Shown here piece after piece: positions 40,967 through 48,265 of a stretch of 64,000 bases of DNA. The DNA lies in the NCBI GenBank assembly GCA_009838515.1, contig VXRL01000081.1, positions 1 to 64,000 of the forward strand, given 5' to 3'. The notes under the pieces were generated by a model, which worked only from the letters and a program-made list of their open reading frames with translations, did not search any database and had not been told where the DNA came from. The translations under genes and the position numbers were made by a program. Positions within the stretch are counted from its first letter, which is position 1. Each line of letters opens with the position of its first letter. The DNA is from Terriglobia bacterium. GTDB lineage: Bacteria > Acidobacteriota > Terriglobia > Bryobacterales > UBA6623.

Positions 40967-41382
40967 TTCGCGTGTGGCTCGCAGACTTCCACGAACAGGT
41001 CGTCGCTCTCGTGCAGACGGACGGAATGCAGCTGCGAACCCAGCCTGCCGATTGGCCCGTCGAGGCGTTGCCAGATGTCGCTGGCGATGTTCTCGGTGGT
41101 CGGCACGACCTTGTCGAACGGCGGGACCTCGCGGTTGAGGAACCGGTGGTCGTAGATGTTCAAGACGTTCTCTCGAATGACTTCCTTGAGTTCTTTTAGG
41201 TCAAGGACCATGCCGTGGACCGGGTTGACATCCCCGCGCACAGTGACCTCGAGCACGTAGTTGTGCCCGTGACCGTTGGGACGGCTCTCTAGGCCGTACA
41301 GGCGTTCGTTTTCTTCCGGCGACAGCTCAGCGTTGGAACAGACATGCGATGCCGAGAACTCGGCCTTGCGCGTGATCAGCAT
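40963..41382 (-). CDS. PTPS/QueD family, Glu-for-Cys type (PTPS-III-like)
   Basis: A 139-residue PTPS paralogue. Zinc His residues are kept (EFSASHV; GHGHNYVLEV), but in the ungapped alignment with its neighbour the catalytic Cys is replaced by Glu (YGLESRPNGHGHNY against FGKCANPFGHGHNY). A Cys-to-Glu change is the published hallmark of PTPS-III, which makes 6-hydroxymethyl-dihydropterin from dihydroneopterin triphosphate and can bypass FolB in folate synthesis. It is the first gene of the operon with the Cys-type PTPS and folE. Assignment to PTPS-III is an inference from this one position and context. Confidence 0.8.
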   Translation of the reverse strand: MLITRKAEFSASHVCSNAELSPEENERLYGLESRPNGHGHNYVLEVTVRGDVNPVHGMVLDLKELKEVIRENVLNIYDHRFLNREVPPFDKVVPTTENIASDIWQRLDGPIGRLGSQLHSVRLHESDDLFVEVCEPHAK

Positions 41383-41438
41383 CGCTGGGAACTTGGCTTC
41401 AGCCCCTCTCGGCGGTAGAGTGGAACTGTACCTCGATT

Positions 41439-41960
41439 ATGGCACGCATCGGCAGGGAGACCGTGGTCTACGGCTTGGCGCTGGCCCTTGCCATCGTGAT
41501 GGTGTACCGCGTGCAGGGCTACCTGCGTGTCTACGACGTCTCGGAAGGGGACCGCGCCCCGGGCTTCAGCGTGACCGATGACCAAGGCGTCGGCGTCAGC
41601 CTCGATGACTACGGCGGCAAGGTGGTGCTGCTAAACTTCTGGGCCACTTGGTGCCCGCCCTGTGTTCAAGAGATGCCCTCTCTCGATGCGACCTATCGGC
41701 AGCTGCGCGATCAAGGCTTCGTGGTGGTCGGCATCAGCGTCGATGAGGACGCCGACCAGTACCGCAGGTTCTTGGATAGCTCGCGGGTGAGCTTTCCGAC
41801 GGCCCGCGATCCGGAGCGGACCGTCAGCGTGCGGTACGGCACGATGAAGTATCCGGAGTCGTACCTGATCTCGCGAGAGGGCAGGGTGCTGCGCAAGTAC
41901 GTCGGCCCGGAGGACTGGCAACGGCCCGAGATCTCGAACTACCTGCGATCGGTCTTGTGA
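41439..41960 (+). CDS. TlpA/ResA-like membrane-anchored thioredoxin
   Basis: A 173-residue protein with an N-terminal membrane anchor (about residues 10-25) and a periplasmic thioredoxin-like domain. The active site is WCPPC in LLNFWATWCPPCVQEM. The PTARDPERTVSVRYGTMKYPESYLI block with cis-Pro is the AhpC/TSA-Redoxin pattern of ResA/TlpA. It probably reduces apocytochrome c or other periplasmic disulfides and could serve the multi-haem cytochromes of this genome. It is divergent from the pterin operon. Confidence 0.85.
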   Translation: MARIGRETVVYGLALALAIVMVYRVQGYLRVYDVSEGDRAPGFSVTDDQGVGVSLDDYGGKVVLLNFWATWCPPCVQEMPSLDATYRQLRDQGFVVVGISVDEDADQYRRFLDSSRVSFPTARDPERTVSVRYGTMKYPESYLISREGRVLRKYVGPEDWQRPEISNYLRSVL

Positions 41961-42027
41961 GAGACTTGAGCCGGGCCCACTTGACGCGCGCGGCCAGCGG
42001 GCTGCAAGATACAACGGAGGTTCTGAC

Positions 42028-42429
42028 ATGCCACTGCGTCTGATCCTAGCCTTGGCGCTGTTCGTGTGCGGTGCGGTCGCGCAGCAACGGACCGTCAGTT
42101 CGAGCACGCGCCCAGGCGTCAATGACAACGCAGATGGCGCGCTCGAGGGAACGCGCCCCGAGAAAGTGCTCAAGGTGGTCAAGTCCAAGGGCACCGTGAC
42201 TGCAATCGACCTCCAGAAGCGGACCCTGAACCTGACCTTGGCCAAGACCGGCGCGGTGGAGCTGGCATTCGCCCAGCCTGTGGGCCGTGAGCACGTCAAG
42301 GCCGGCAAGAGGGCCGCGAAGCGAATCGGCAAATCGCGCCTGAGCTTGGAAGAGGTCCCCGTCGGTGCCAAGGTGCGGGTTCAGTACTACCCGCTGATCA
42401 GCCAGTTAATGGAAGTAGTGCTCGACTAG
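42028..42429 (+). CDS. Secreted hypothetical protein
   Basis: A 133-residue protein with a Sec signal peptide (residues 1-18, ending Val-Ala-Gln). The mature part is small, Lys-rich and beta-rich (SKGTVTAIDLQKRTLNLTLA; GAKVRVQYYPLISQLMEVVLD), resembling small OB- or copper-binding-type secreted domains. I do not recognise the family. It lies 67 nt downstream of the TlpA gene and its stop overlaps the convergent bacterioferritin stop by 3 nt. Confidence 0.55.
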   Translation: MPLRLILALALFVCGAVAQQRTVSSSTRPGVNDNADGALEGTRPEKVLKVVKSKGTVTAIDLQKRTLNLTLAKTGAVELAFAQPVGREHVKAGKRAAKRIGKSRLSLEEVPVGAKVRVQYYPLISQLMEVVLD

Positions 42430-42914
42430 GCAGCGGCAGCGGCCGCGTCCGGGAGTTGCTGGGACAGGTAGATGCCCAGCCCCATGTCGTCGATCATCTG
42501 AAGCTGGGACTCCAGCCAGTCGACGTGTTCTTCCTCGTCCTTGAGGATCGTCTCGAACAGCTCGCGTGAGGCGTTGTCGTCAGCCGCGACCGCGTCCTTG
42601 ATGGCGGCGTTGAGGATCTGCACGGCCTCGTATTCCAGCTGCAGGTCGTTGCCGAGCTGCTGCTGGACGTTCTGGCCGACGTTGAGCGGGCTGAGCTCGC
42701 CCATGCCGGGCACTCCCTCGAGAAACAGGATGCGCTCGATCAATATCTCGGCGTGGCGCATCTCGCCGATGGCCTGCTGCTTGATGAACGCCCCAAGCTT
42801 GCTGTAGCCCCAGTTGTCACACATCTCTGCGTGCACGATGTACTGGTGGATTGCCGTGAACTCGCCCTTAAGCACGCGGTTGAGGTGCTCGATGACCTTT
42901 GCATCGCCTTGCAT
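42426..42914 (-). CDS. bfr: Bacterioferritin
   Basis: A 162-residue bacterioferritin, an iron-storage 24-mer with haem between subunits. The N-terminus MQGDAKVIEHLNRVLKGEFTA, HAEMCDNWG, haem-ligand Met52 (GEMRHAE), ERILFLEGVP and the ferroxidase Glu/His residues (LKDEEEHVDWLE) all match E. coli Bfr. The C-terminus carries an extra Ala-rich tail. A 162-residue length is normal. It is convergent with the preceding secreted-protein gene. Confidence 0.95.
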   Translation of the reverse strand: MQGDAKVIEHLNRVLKGEFTAIHQYIVHAEMCDNWGYSKLGAFIKQQAIGEMRHAEILIERILFLEGVPGMGELSPLNVGQNVQQQLGNDLQLEYEAVQILNAAIKDAVAADDNASRELFETILKDEEEHVDWLESQLQMIDDMGLGIYLSQQLPDAAAAAA

Positions 42915-43065
42915 GCTCCGATTATAAAGGGTGCGCCTGCCGCGCCTTGCGCGCCCGTGACCTGCCCTTGACGGCGCTTGCGCCGAGAGGCCGATGGCAG
43001 CGCTAGCTTCGTCAAACCAGGCTTGAGATCTGGGCGCAGCGCGGCCAATTCCTACGGAGGGGGCG

Positions 43066-43074
43066 TGCTAGAAT
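43066..43074 (+). promoter_or_regulatory. Extended -10 promoter element TGCTAGAAT
   Basis: TG-C-TAGAAT lies 37 nt upstream of the TIM-barrel gene start and is the same TGnTAGAAT form as at 37511-37519. No convincing -35 is seen, as expected for extended -10 promoters. Confidence 0.4.
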
Positions 43075-43111
43075 CTCAGCGTCTGCAGTGCAGGCACGGG
43101 AGTATCCGACC

Positions 43112-43963
43112 ATGAAGTCAACGACCAGACGCTCGTTCCTCGGCACAGCCGCGGTGCTGCCCGCGGCTTCAGCGGCCGCTGCCTCGACACAGCAGGCGAG
43201 CAACGGTGCAGGGCCGCACCATTGGGACGACCTCAAGCTGGCGGTCGCAACCTATTCTCTGCGCAAGTTTAGCCGGTCGGCGGCGATTGACATCTGCCGC
43301 CAGCTCGGCGTCAAGTACGTCAACGTCAAATCGTTCCACATGCCGTACTACCTCTCCGCAGATGACCTCAAGGCGGCCCGCAAGGAATTCGAGAAGGCCG
43401 GCTTGGAGGTCGTCGCCGGGGGCAACATCTCCCTTAGGAGCGACGACAGCAGCGAACTGGAGCACTACTTCAAGTACGCGGTCGCGGCCGGGATGCCCAT
43501 CATGGTCTGCGCGCCGACGCACTCCAATCTTGGGGCGATCGAAAAGCTTGCTATCAAGTACGACCGCAAGATGGCTATCCACAACCACGGCCCGGAGGAC
43601 AAGTTCTACCCGGCTCCCAGCGACGTGATCAAGCGCGTCAAGAACATGGATCCGCGCATGGGTCTGTGTGTCGACGTTGGCCACGCCGTGCGGACGGGCG
43701 CCGATATCCTCGAGGAGATCGATGGTGCCTGGGATCGGATCTACGATTTCCACGTCAAGGATCTGGCGGACTTCGGCAGCAAGGAGAGTCGCGTGGACGT
43801 GGGCGACGGCAAGATGCCGATCGCCGCGATCTTCAAGATGCTCAAGGAGCGGAAGTACCAAGGCGTCGTGGGCTTGGAGTATGAAGTGGTCGCCGACCAT
43901 CCTCAGCTGGGCATGGCGAAGTCTTTCTCGTACATGCGCGGCGTGCTGGATGGCCAGGCCTGA
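43112..43963 (+). CDS. Tat-exported xylose-isomerase-like TIM-barrel protein
   Basis: A 283-residue sugar phosphate isomerase/epimerase (AP endonuclease family 2 fold). The start at 43112 begins a twin-arginine signal (STTRRSFLGTAAVLPAASA). The barrel shows KLAVATYSLRKF, GLEVVAGGNISLRSD, IHNHGPEDKFYP (metal His), LCVDVGHAVRTGADI, IYDFHVKDL and VVGLEYEVVADHP, which carry the metal-ligand His, Asp and Glu of the family. Exported members are common in Acidobacteriota and Planctomycetes near Gfo/Idh oxidoreductases. The substrate is unknown. Confidence 0.85.
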   Translation: MKSTTRRSFLGTAAVLPAASAAAASTQQASNGAGPHHWDDLKLAVATYSLRKFSRSAAIDICRQLGVKYVNVKSFHMPYYLSADDLKAARKEFEKAGLEVVAGGNISLRSDDSSELEHYFKYAVAAGMPIMVCAPTHSNLGAIEKLAIKYDRKMAIHNHGPEDKFYPAPSDVIKRVKNMDPRMGLCVDVGHAVRTGADILEEIDGAWDRIYDFHVKDLADFGSKESRVDVGDGKMPIAAIFKMLKERKYQGVVGLEYEVVADHPQLGMAKSFSYMRGVLDGQA

Positions 43964-44140
43964 GCTGGCGTCGAGGGGGCGTCCAATTTCGTCGCGTCGG
44001 TCGCCGCACACAGCTACGCGGTTCTGCCTCTCTGCAGCAGCGTCCCTCGCCTCGAGTGCACCTCTCGCGGCGACACTCCGAACCGAGACTCTAGCGCGGC
44101 TGCCTGGAGTAGAAGCGCTTGTGCCACAGGAGGCTCCTGG

Positions 44141-45355
44141 ATGAGTGCTGGCAGGCGCTTGGTGGCAAGGCTGGTGGCCAGATTGATCAGGCACTCAAGG
44201 CCTCTGTCAAGCGAGGATCGGCGGATCGAACGAGACGCTGGTGCGAATGCGAGATCGGCCTGCGCCACTGCAATCTCGCTGCAGTCTGGATGGCTCTGTA
44301 GATTCGCCGTTGCGCTTGGCGCAGTCGCCGTGGCACTGCTCCCGGCCGCCCTACTTGCCGAGGACGCGGCAGTAGTTGTCGGGGTAGCGAGCTTCCCCCC
44401 GCTCGTGATCGAAACCGGCGAGAGTTTCGAAGGATTCGATGTTGACATTTGGAGCGAGGTGTCGGACGCGATCGGCGTCGACTCGACCTATCGCCTCATG
44501 CAATTCGGGGACCTCATGGAGGCGCTGAAAAGCGGCGAGATCGACGTCGCGCTGGCTGGGATCAGCATCACGCGCGATCGGGAACTCGAGATGGACTTCA
44601 GCCATCCGTATATGGACACCGGATTGCGACTCCTCACTGTCGTGGACGAAGATCCCGGGTGGCTTCGGGTACTGCGGTCCCTGGAGGCCAAAGCGACGCT
44701 CCGTGTGCTTGGCTCCCTCATGGCGTTTGTCCTTCTCTGCGCGCATATCCTGTTCTTCGCGGAACGGGGAAGCTCCGACATCAGTAACCGGTACTTCCCG
44801 GGAATCCTCGAAGCCAGCTGGTGCATTCTGGCAACGATCACGACCGTTGGCTATGGAGACGTGGCGCCGCGGCGCTGGCTTGGCCGGCTTGCAGCCGCAG
44901 TCATGATGCTGATCGGCATCTCTCTGTTCGGAGTGGCGATCGCTCACCTGTCAGCCGGACTGACGATGGCTGCACTCCAGAGCGATATATCGGGACCGGA
45001 AGACCTCGAAGGGCGCACTGTCGCAACTGTCTCAGGGACAACCAGCACCGAGACGGCGATCCGCTACGGTGCCCGATTGCGCGAGGTGGAGAAGATCGAA
45101 GACGCATACGGCCTGCTCGAAGGGGGAGAGGTCGATGCGATCCTGTTCGATGCGGCTCCGTTGATGCGATACGCCGTGGAAGACGGGAATAACACAGTGA
45201 TGATCGTGGGCCCTTTAATCGAGCGGCAGTCCTACGGAATCGCGTTTCCAGCGGGTAGCGGACTGCGGGAACCTGTGAACCGGGCACTCTTGGAGCTCGA
45301 GGAGTCCGGCAGGCTCGGAAGGATCCGCGCTAGGTGGTTTGGATCCTCGGACTGA
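44141..45355 (+). CDS. GluR0-like ligand-gated potassium channel (prokaryotic ionotropic glutamate receptor)
   Basis: A 404-residue protein combining a periplasmic solute-binding domain with a potassium pore. A signal-like helix (55-72) is followed by binding lobe S1 (about 77-180; FEGFDVDIWSEVSDAIG, DVALAGISITRDRELEMDFS with the ligand-contact Arg). M1 (about 187-207), a re-entrant P-loop with TVGYGD (235-240) in ILATITTVGYGDVAP, and M2 (about 248-270) follow. Lobe S2 (about 281-400; GRTVATVSGTTS, DAILFDAAP) closes the clamshell. This S1-M1-P-M2-S2 order is that of Synechocystis GluR0, with a K+ filter and no third helix. The ligand is unknown. The start is uncertain, with in-frame GTG/TTG alternatives. 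It stands alone. Confidence 0.88.
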   Translation: MSAGRRLVARLVARLIRHSRPLSSEDRRIERDAGANARSACATAISLQSGWLCRFAVALGAVAVALLPAALLAEDAAVVVGVASFPPLVIETGESFEGFDVDIWSEVSDAIGVDSTYRLMQFGDLMEALKSGEIDVALAGISITRDRELEMDFSHPYMDTGLRLLTVVDEDPGWLRVLRSLEAKATLRVLGSLMAFVLLCAHILFFAERGSSDISNRYFPGILEASWCILATITTVGYGDVAPRRWLGRLAAAVMMLIGISLFGVAIAHLSAGLTMAALQSDISGPEDLEGRTVATVSGTTSTETAIRYGARLREVEKIEDAYGLLEGGEVDAILFDAAPLMRYAVEDGNNTVMIVGPLIERQSYGIAFPAGSGLREPVNRALLELEESGRLGRIRARWFGSSD

Positions 45356-45416
45356 GGCTGGCCCAGCGGGGCGTCCAAGTGGGCGCAGATCCAGCCCGTG
45401 CGCGACCCGCAGCAGG

Positions 45417-46724
45417 CTAGTTGACAGATCCGCCGGCCGCGCTGTACGCCTGGTCCAGCAGTTCGACCACGTGCAAGACCGGCATCGGCCGCAAAAAGCG
45501 TCGAGTGCCTGCCTGCAGCTGCAGCATGCAGCCGGGGTTGGCCGTCACGATCGTGTCGGCCCTCGTGGACGCGATCATGCGCATCTTGTCTTCCAGCAGT
45601 GACATGGAGATGTCCGTGTGCTCCACGTTGTACACACCTGCGGAGCCGCAGCAGATCTCGCTCATGGGCAGTTCGTGCAATTTCACGCCGGGAATCGCTT
45701 GGAGCAATTGTCGCGGAGGTGTCGAGATCTTCTGTCCGTGCAGGAGATGACAGGAGTCCTGGTAGGTGACGGTCCGTTCTAGCCGGCCGAATTCGGTGTT
45801 GAGGTCGATGGATGCCAAGAACTCGCTCACGTCGCGCATCTTGCCGGCAAAACCTTGGGCTCGCTCGTGCCATTCCGGGTCGTGCTCGAAGAGTTCCGGA
45901 TATTCTTTCAGCACCGATCCGCAGCCAGCGGTGTTCGTGATGATTGCGTCGAAACCGCCGGATTCCAGGGCCACGATGTTCTTCTTCGCCTGCTCGCGGC
46001 CGATCGCGCGCAGGCCGGCATGCACCTGCAGCGCCCCGCAGCACTCCTGCTCTGCCGGAACGGTGACCTCGCAGCCGTTCTTGCACAGGACGCGAACCGT
46101 CGCTTCGTTTAGCCGGCTGAAGAACACGTTCTGCATACAACCAGCCATCAGGGCCACTCGATACTTGGTTTCGCCGTCGGCCGGAAACACTTTGCCGATG
46201 CTGGAAAAGAAGAACGGCGCCTGCGCCTGGGGGGCGAGCTGCGCCAGCTCACCCAGCCTGCCCAGCGAGGCCAGAAATCCGGACTCCCGCATCATTCGGT
46301 CGAGGCCGCCGCGCTGGTAGATCAGCAGTCCCAGGCCGACGGTTCTAAGGAGCAGCCGGCTACGCAGCAGCCAACTGTACGCGAACCAGCGCACGAGACG
46401 CTGCGGGACGCTGCGGCGGGTGGCATTCTCGATCTGTGCCAGCGCGCCTTCGATCAGGCGGCCGTACTGCACGCCGGAGGGACAAGCCGTTTCGCAGGAT
46501 CGGCACGCCAGGCACAACTCGATGTGCTCGATGTAGTCCTCGGAGATCGGGCTGCGGCCTTCGGCGACTTCCACCATCTGGTAGATCCGCCCGCGCGGCG
46601 AATCCATTTCCACGCCGAGTTCCCGGTAGGTCGGGCAGGCATTGAGGCAGAGCCCGCAGTGCACGCACTTGCGGAGATCGGCTTCTTGCGGGACATCCGC
46701 CGGAACCGCGATTTCGGACGGCAC
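45417..46724 (-). CDS. (Fe-S)-binding oxidoreductase subunit, GlcF-like
   Basis: A 435-residue cytosolic iron-sulfur protein. Two [4Fe-4S] motifs are near the N-terminus (CVHCGLCLNACP; CLACRSCETACP). The heterodisulfide-reductase-like CCG domains follow (ECCGALQVHAG; EICCGSAGVYN), with a Cys-rich QDSCHLLHGQ block. This matches GlcF, the Fe-S subunit of glycolate (or D-lactate) oxidase. No GlcD flavoprotein is adjacent. It lies 36 nt after the DUF1501 gene, the third gene of a minus-strand run (PSD1, DUF1501, this), so it may be co-transcribed. Confidence 0.85.
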   Translation of the reverse strand: MPSEIAVPADVPQEADLRKCVHCGLCLNACPTYRELGVEMDSPRGRIYQMVEVAEGRSPISEDYIEHIELCLACRSCETACPSGVQYGRLIEGALAQIENATRRSVPQRLVRWFAYSWLLRSRLLLRTVGLGLLIYQRGGLDRMMRESGFLASLGRLGELAQLAPQAQAPFFFSSIGKVFPADGETKYRVALMAGCMQNVFFSRLNEATVRVLCKNGCEVTVPAEQECCGALQVHAGLRAIGREQAKKNIVALESGGFDAIITNTAGCGSVLKEYPELFEHDPEWHERAQGFAGKMRDVSEFLASIDLNTEFGRLERTVTYQDSCHLLHGQKISTPPRQLLQAIPGVKLHELPMSEICCGSAGVYNVEHTDISMSLLEDKMRMIASTRADTIVTANPGCMLQLQAGTRRFLRPMPVLHVVELLDQAYSAAGGSVN

Positions 46725-46760
46725 GTGCGAGCGAGACCCCTGTTCGAGAAGACCGAAATC

Positions 46761-48218
46761 CTACGTCAAGATGTCGTGATGGACCAAGCCTGCTACGTCG
46801 GTCAGCCGGAAGTCCCGGCCCGAGAAGTGGTATGTCAGCTTCTCGTGGTCCAGTCCCAGCAGGTGCAGCACAGTGGCATGGAAGTCGTGGATATGCATCC
46901 GGTTTGCTTCCGAATGGTAGCCGATCTCGTCGGTAGCCCCGTATTGGAAGCCCTTCTTCACGCCGGCCCCGGCCATCCAGATCGTGTAGCCGTAAGGGTT
47001 GTGGTCGCGGCCGTCGCCGCCCTGGCTGACCGGCGTGCGGCCGAACTCGCCCGCCCAGATCACCAATGTCTCATCGAGCATGCCGAGTGACTTGAGATCC
47101 TTGAGCAGGCCGGCGATGGGCTTGTCGACTTCCGCGGCGTTGGTGTTGTGGCGGTTGAAGAGATCGGAGTGCTGGTCCCACTTGTAGGAGTGGGTGCACT
47201 GCACGAATCGCACGTCGCGCTGGCTCAGCCGGCGGGCCAGCAAGCACTGCCAGCCGAAGTCCGCTGTCACCGGATCGTCGAGGCCGTATAGCTTGCGAGT
47301 GGCCTCGGACTCCTTCTCCACCTCGAACGCTTCAGGCGCCTGCACCTGCATGCGGAATGCGAGTTCGAACGACTGGATGCGCGCTTCCAAGCGCGGGTCG
47401 AACTTCCGCATCTCAGCGTGCCGCCTGTTGACGTTGCGCAGCATGTCGAGTTCGTACCGCTGCTTCTCTTGCGACAGGCCCTTGTTCACCAAGTACTCGA
47501 TCGGCTCGCCCTGCACGTCCGAGACATTCAATCCGGCATGGCCGATCGGCGTGCCTTGGAAGGACCCCGGCAAGAACGCCGACGACCAATTCTTGGCGCC
47601 GCCGTGGGACAGCGCGGGCTTGATAGTGACGTAGCCGGGGAGGTTCTTGTTCTCGGTTCCGAGGCCGTAGACTACCCACGAGCCGAGGCTCGGGCGCGTG
47701 AAGGTGCTGGAACCCGTGAACGTCTGCAGCAGCGCCGCGCCGTGGTCTACCCCCTCGCCCACCATCGAATGCACGAAGCACATGTCATCCACGCATTCGC
47801 GCACGTGGGGGAAGAGATCGCTGACCTTGATGCCGCTCTGGCCGCCCGGCTTGAAATCCCACAGGGGCTTCATCAACGGCCCCGGCTCTTCGTCGTCAAA
47901 GGCCAGCGGGCGCTCGATCGGCAGCGGCTCGCCGTGGTGCCGCTCCAGATAGGGCTTGTGCTCGAAGGTGTCCACCGACGAGGGGCCGCCGTGCATGAAC
48001 AGGAAGATCACGCGCTTCGCGCGCGGTTGGAAGTGGGGCTCGCGCACCGCGAGGGGGCTGGCCGGGTCGAATTCGACGTTCGCCGCCATGGCGTGGTTCC
48101 GCTCGAACAGGCTGCCGAGCGCCAGCATGCCGAAACCGCACGCTGAGTCGCGCAGCATGCCCCTGCGGGTCGTCGGCTGAACCGCGTTCATGTGCTCGAT
48201 CATCTGCTTGTAATCCAT
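46761..48218 (-). CDS. Tat-exported DUF1501 protein
   Basis: A 485-residue DUF1501 family protein (alkaline-phosphatase-like fold, function unestablished). The start at 48218 precedes a twin-arginine motif (TTRRGMLRDSACGFG). Core blocks are AKRVIFLFMHGGPSSVDTFE, CVDDMCFVHSM, QCLLARRLSQRDVRFVQ, TLVIWAGEFGRTPVSQGGDGRDHNPYGYTIWMAG and ATVLHLLGLDHEKLTYHFSG. Such proteins nearly always follow a DUF1549/DUF1553 cytochrome, as here. Planctomycete and acidobacterial examples suggest an exported polysaccharide or sulfated-glycan role, which is not demonstrated. The upstream part of the open frame (to 48461) is discarded. Confidence 0.85.
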   Translation of the reverse strand: MDYKQMIEHMNAVQPTTRRGMLRDSACGFGMLALGSLFERNHAMAANVEFDPASPLAVREPHFQPRAKRVIFLFMHGGPSSVDTFEHKPYLERHHGEPLPIERPLAFDDEEPGPLMKPLWDFKPGGQSGIKVSDLFPHVRECVDDMCFVHSMVGEGVDHGAALLQTFTGSSTFTRPSLGSWVVYGLGTENKNLPGYVTIKPALSHGGAKNWSSAFLPGSFQGTPIGHAGLNVSDVQGEPIEYLVNKGLSQEKQRYELDMLRNVNRRHAEMRKFDPRLEARIQSFELAFRMQVQAPEAFEVEKESEATRKLYGLDDPVTADFGWQCLLARRLSQRDVRFVQCTHSYKWDQHSDLFNRHNTNAAEVDKPIAGLLKDLKSLGMLDETLVIWAGEFGRTPVSQGGDGRDHNPYGYTIWMAGAGVKKGFQYGATDEIGYHSEANRMHIHDFHATVLHLLGLDHEKLTYHFSGRDFRLTDVAGLVHHDILT

Positions 48219-48265
48219 CGCTCGCGCCGCTCCCTGAAGTATCTCGGTCTTTCCCTTCGCCAGGC

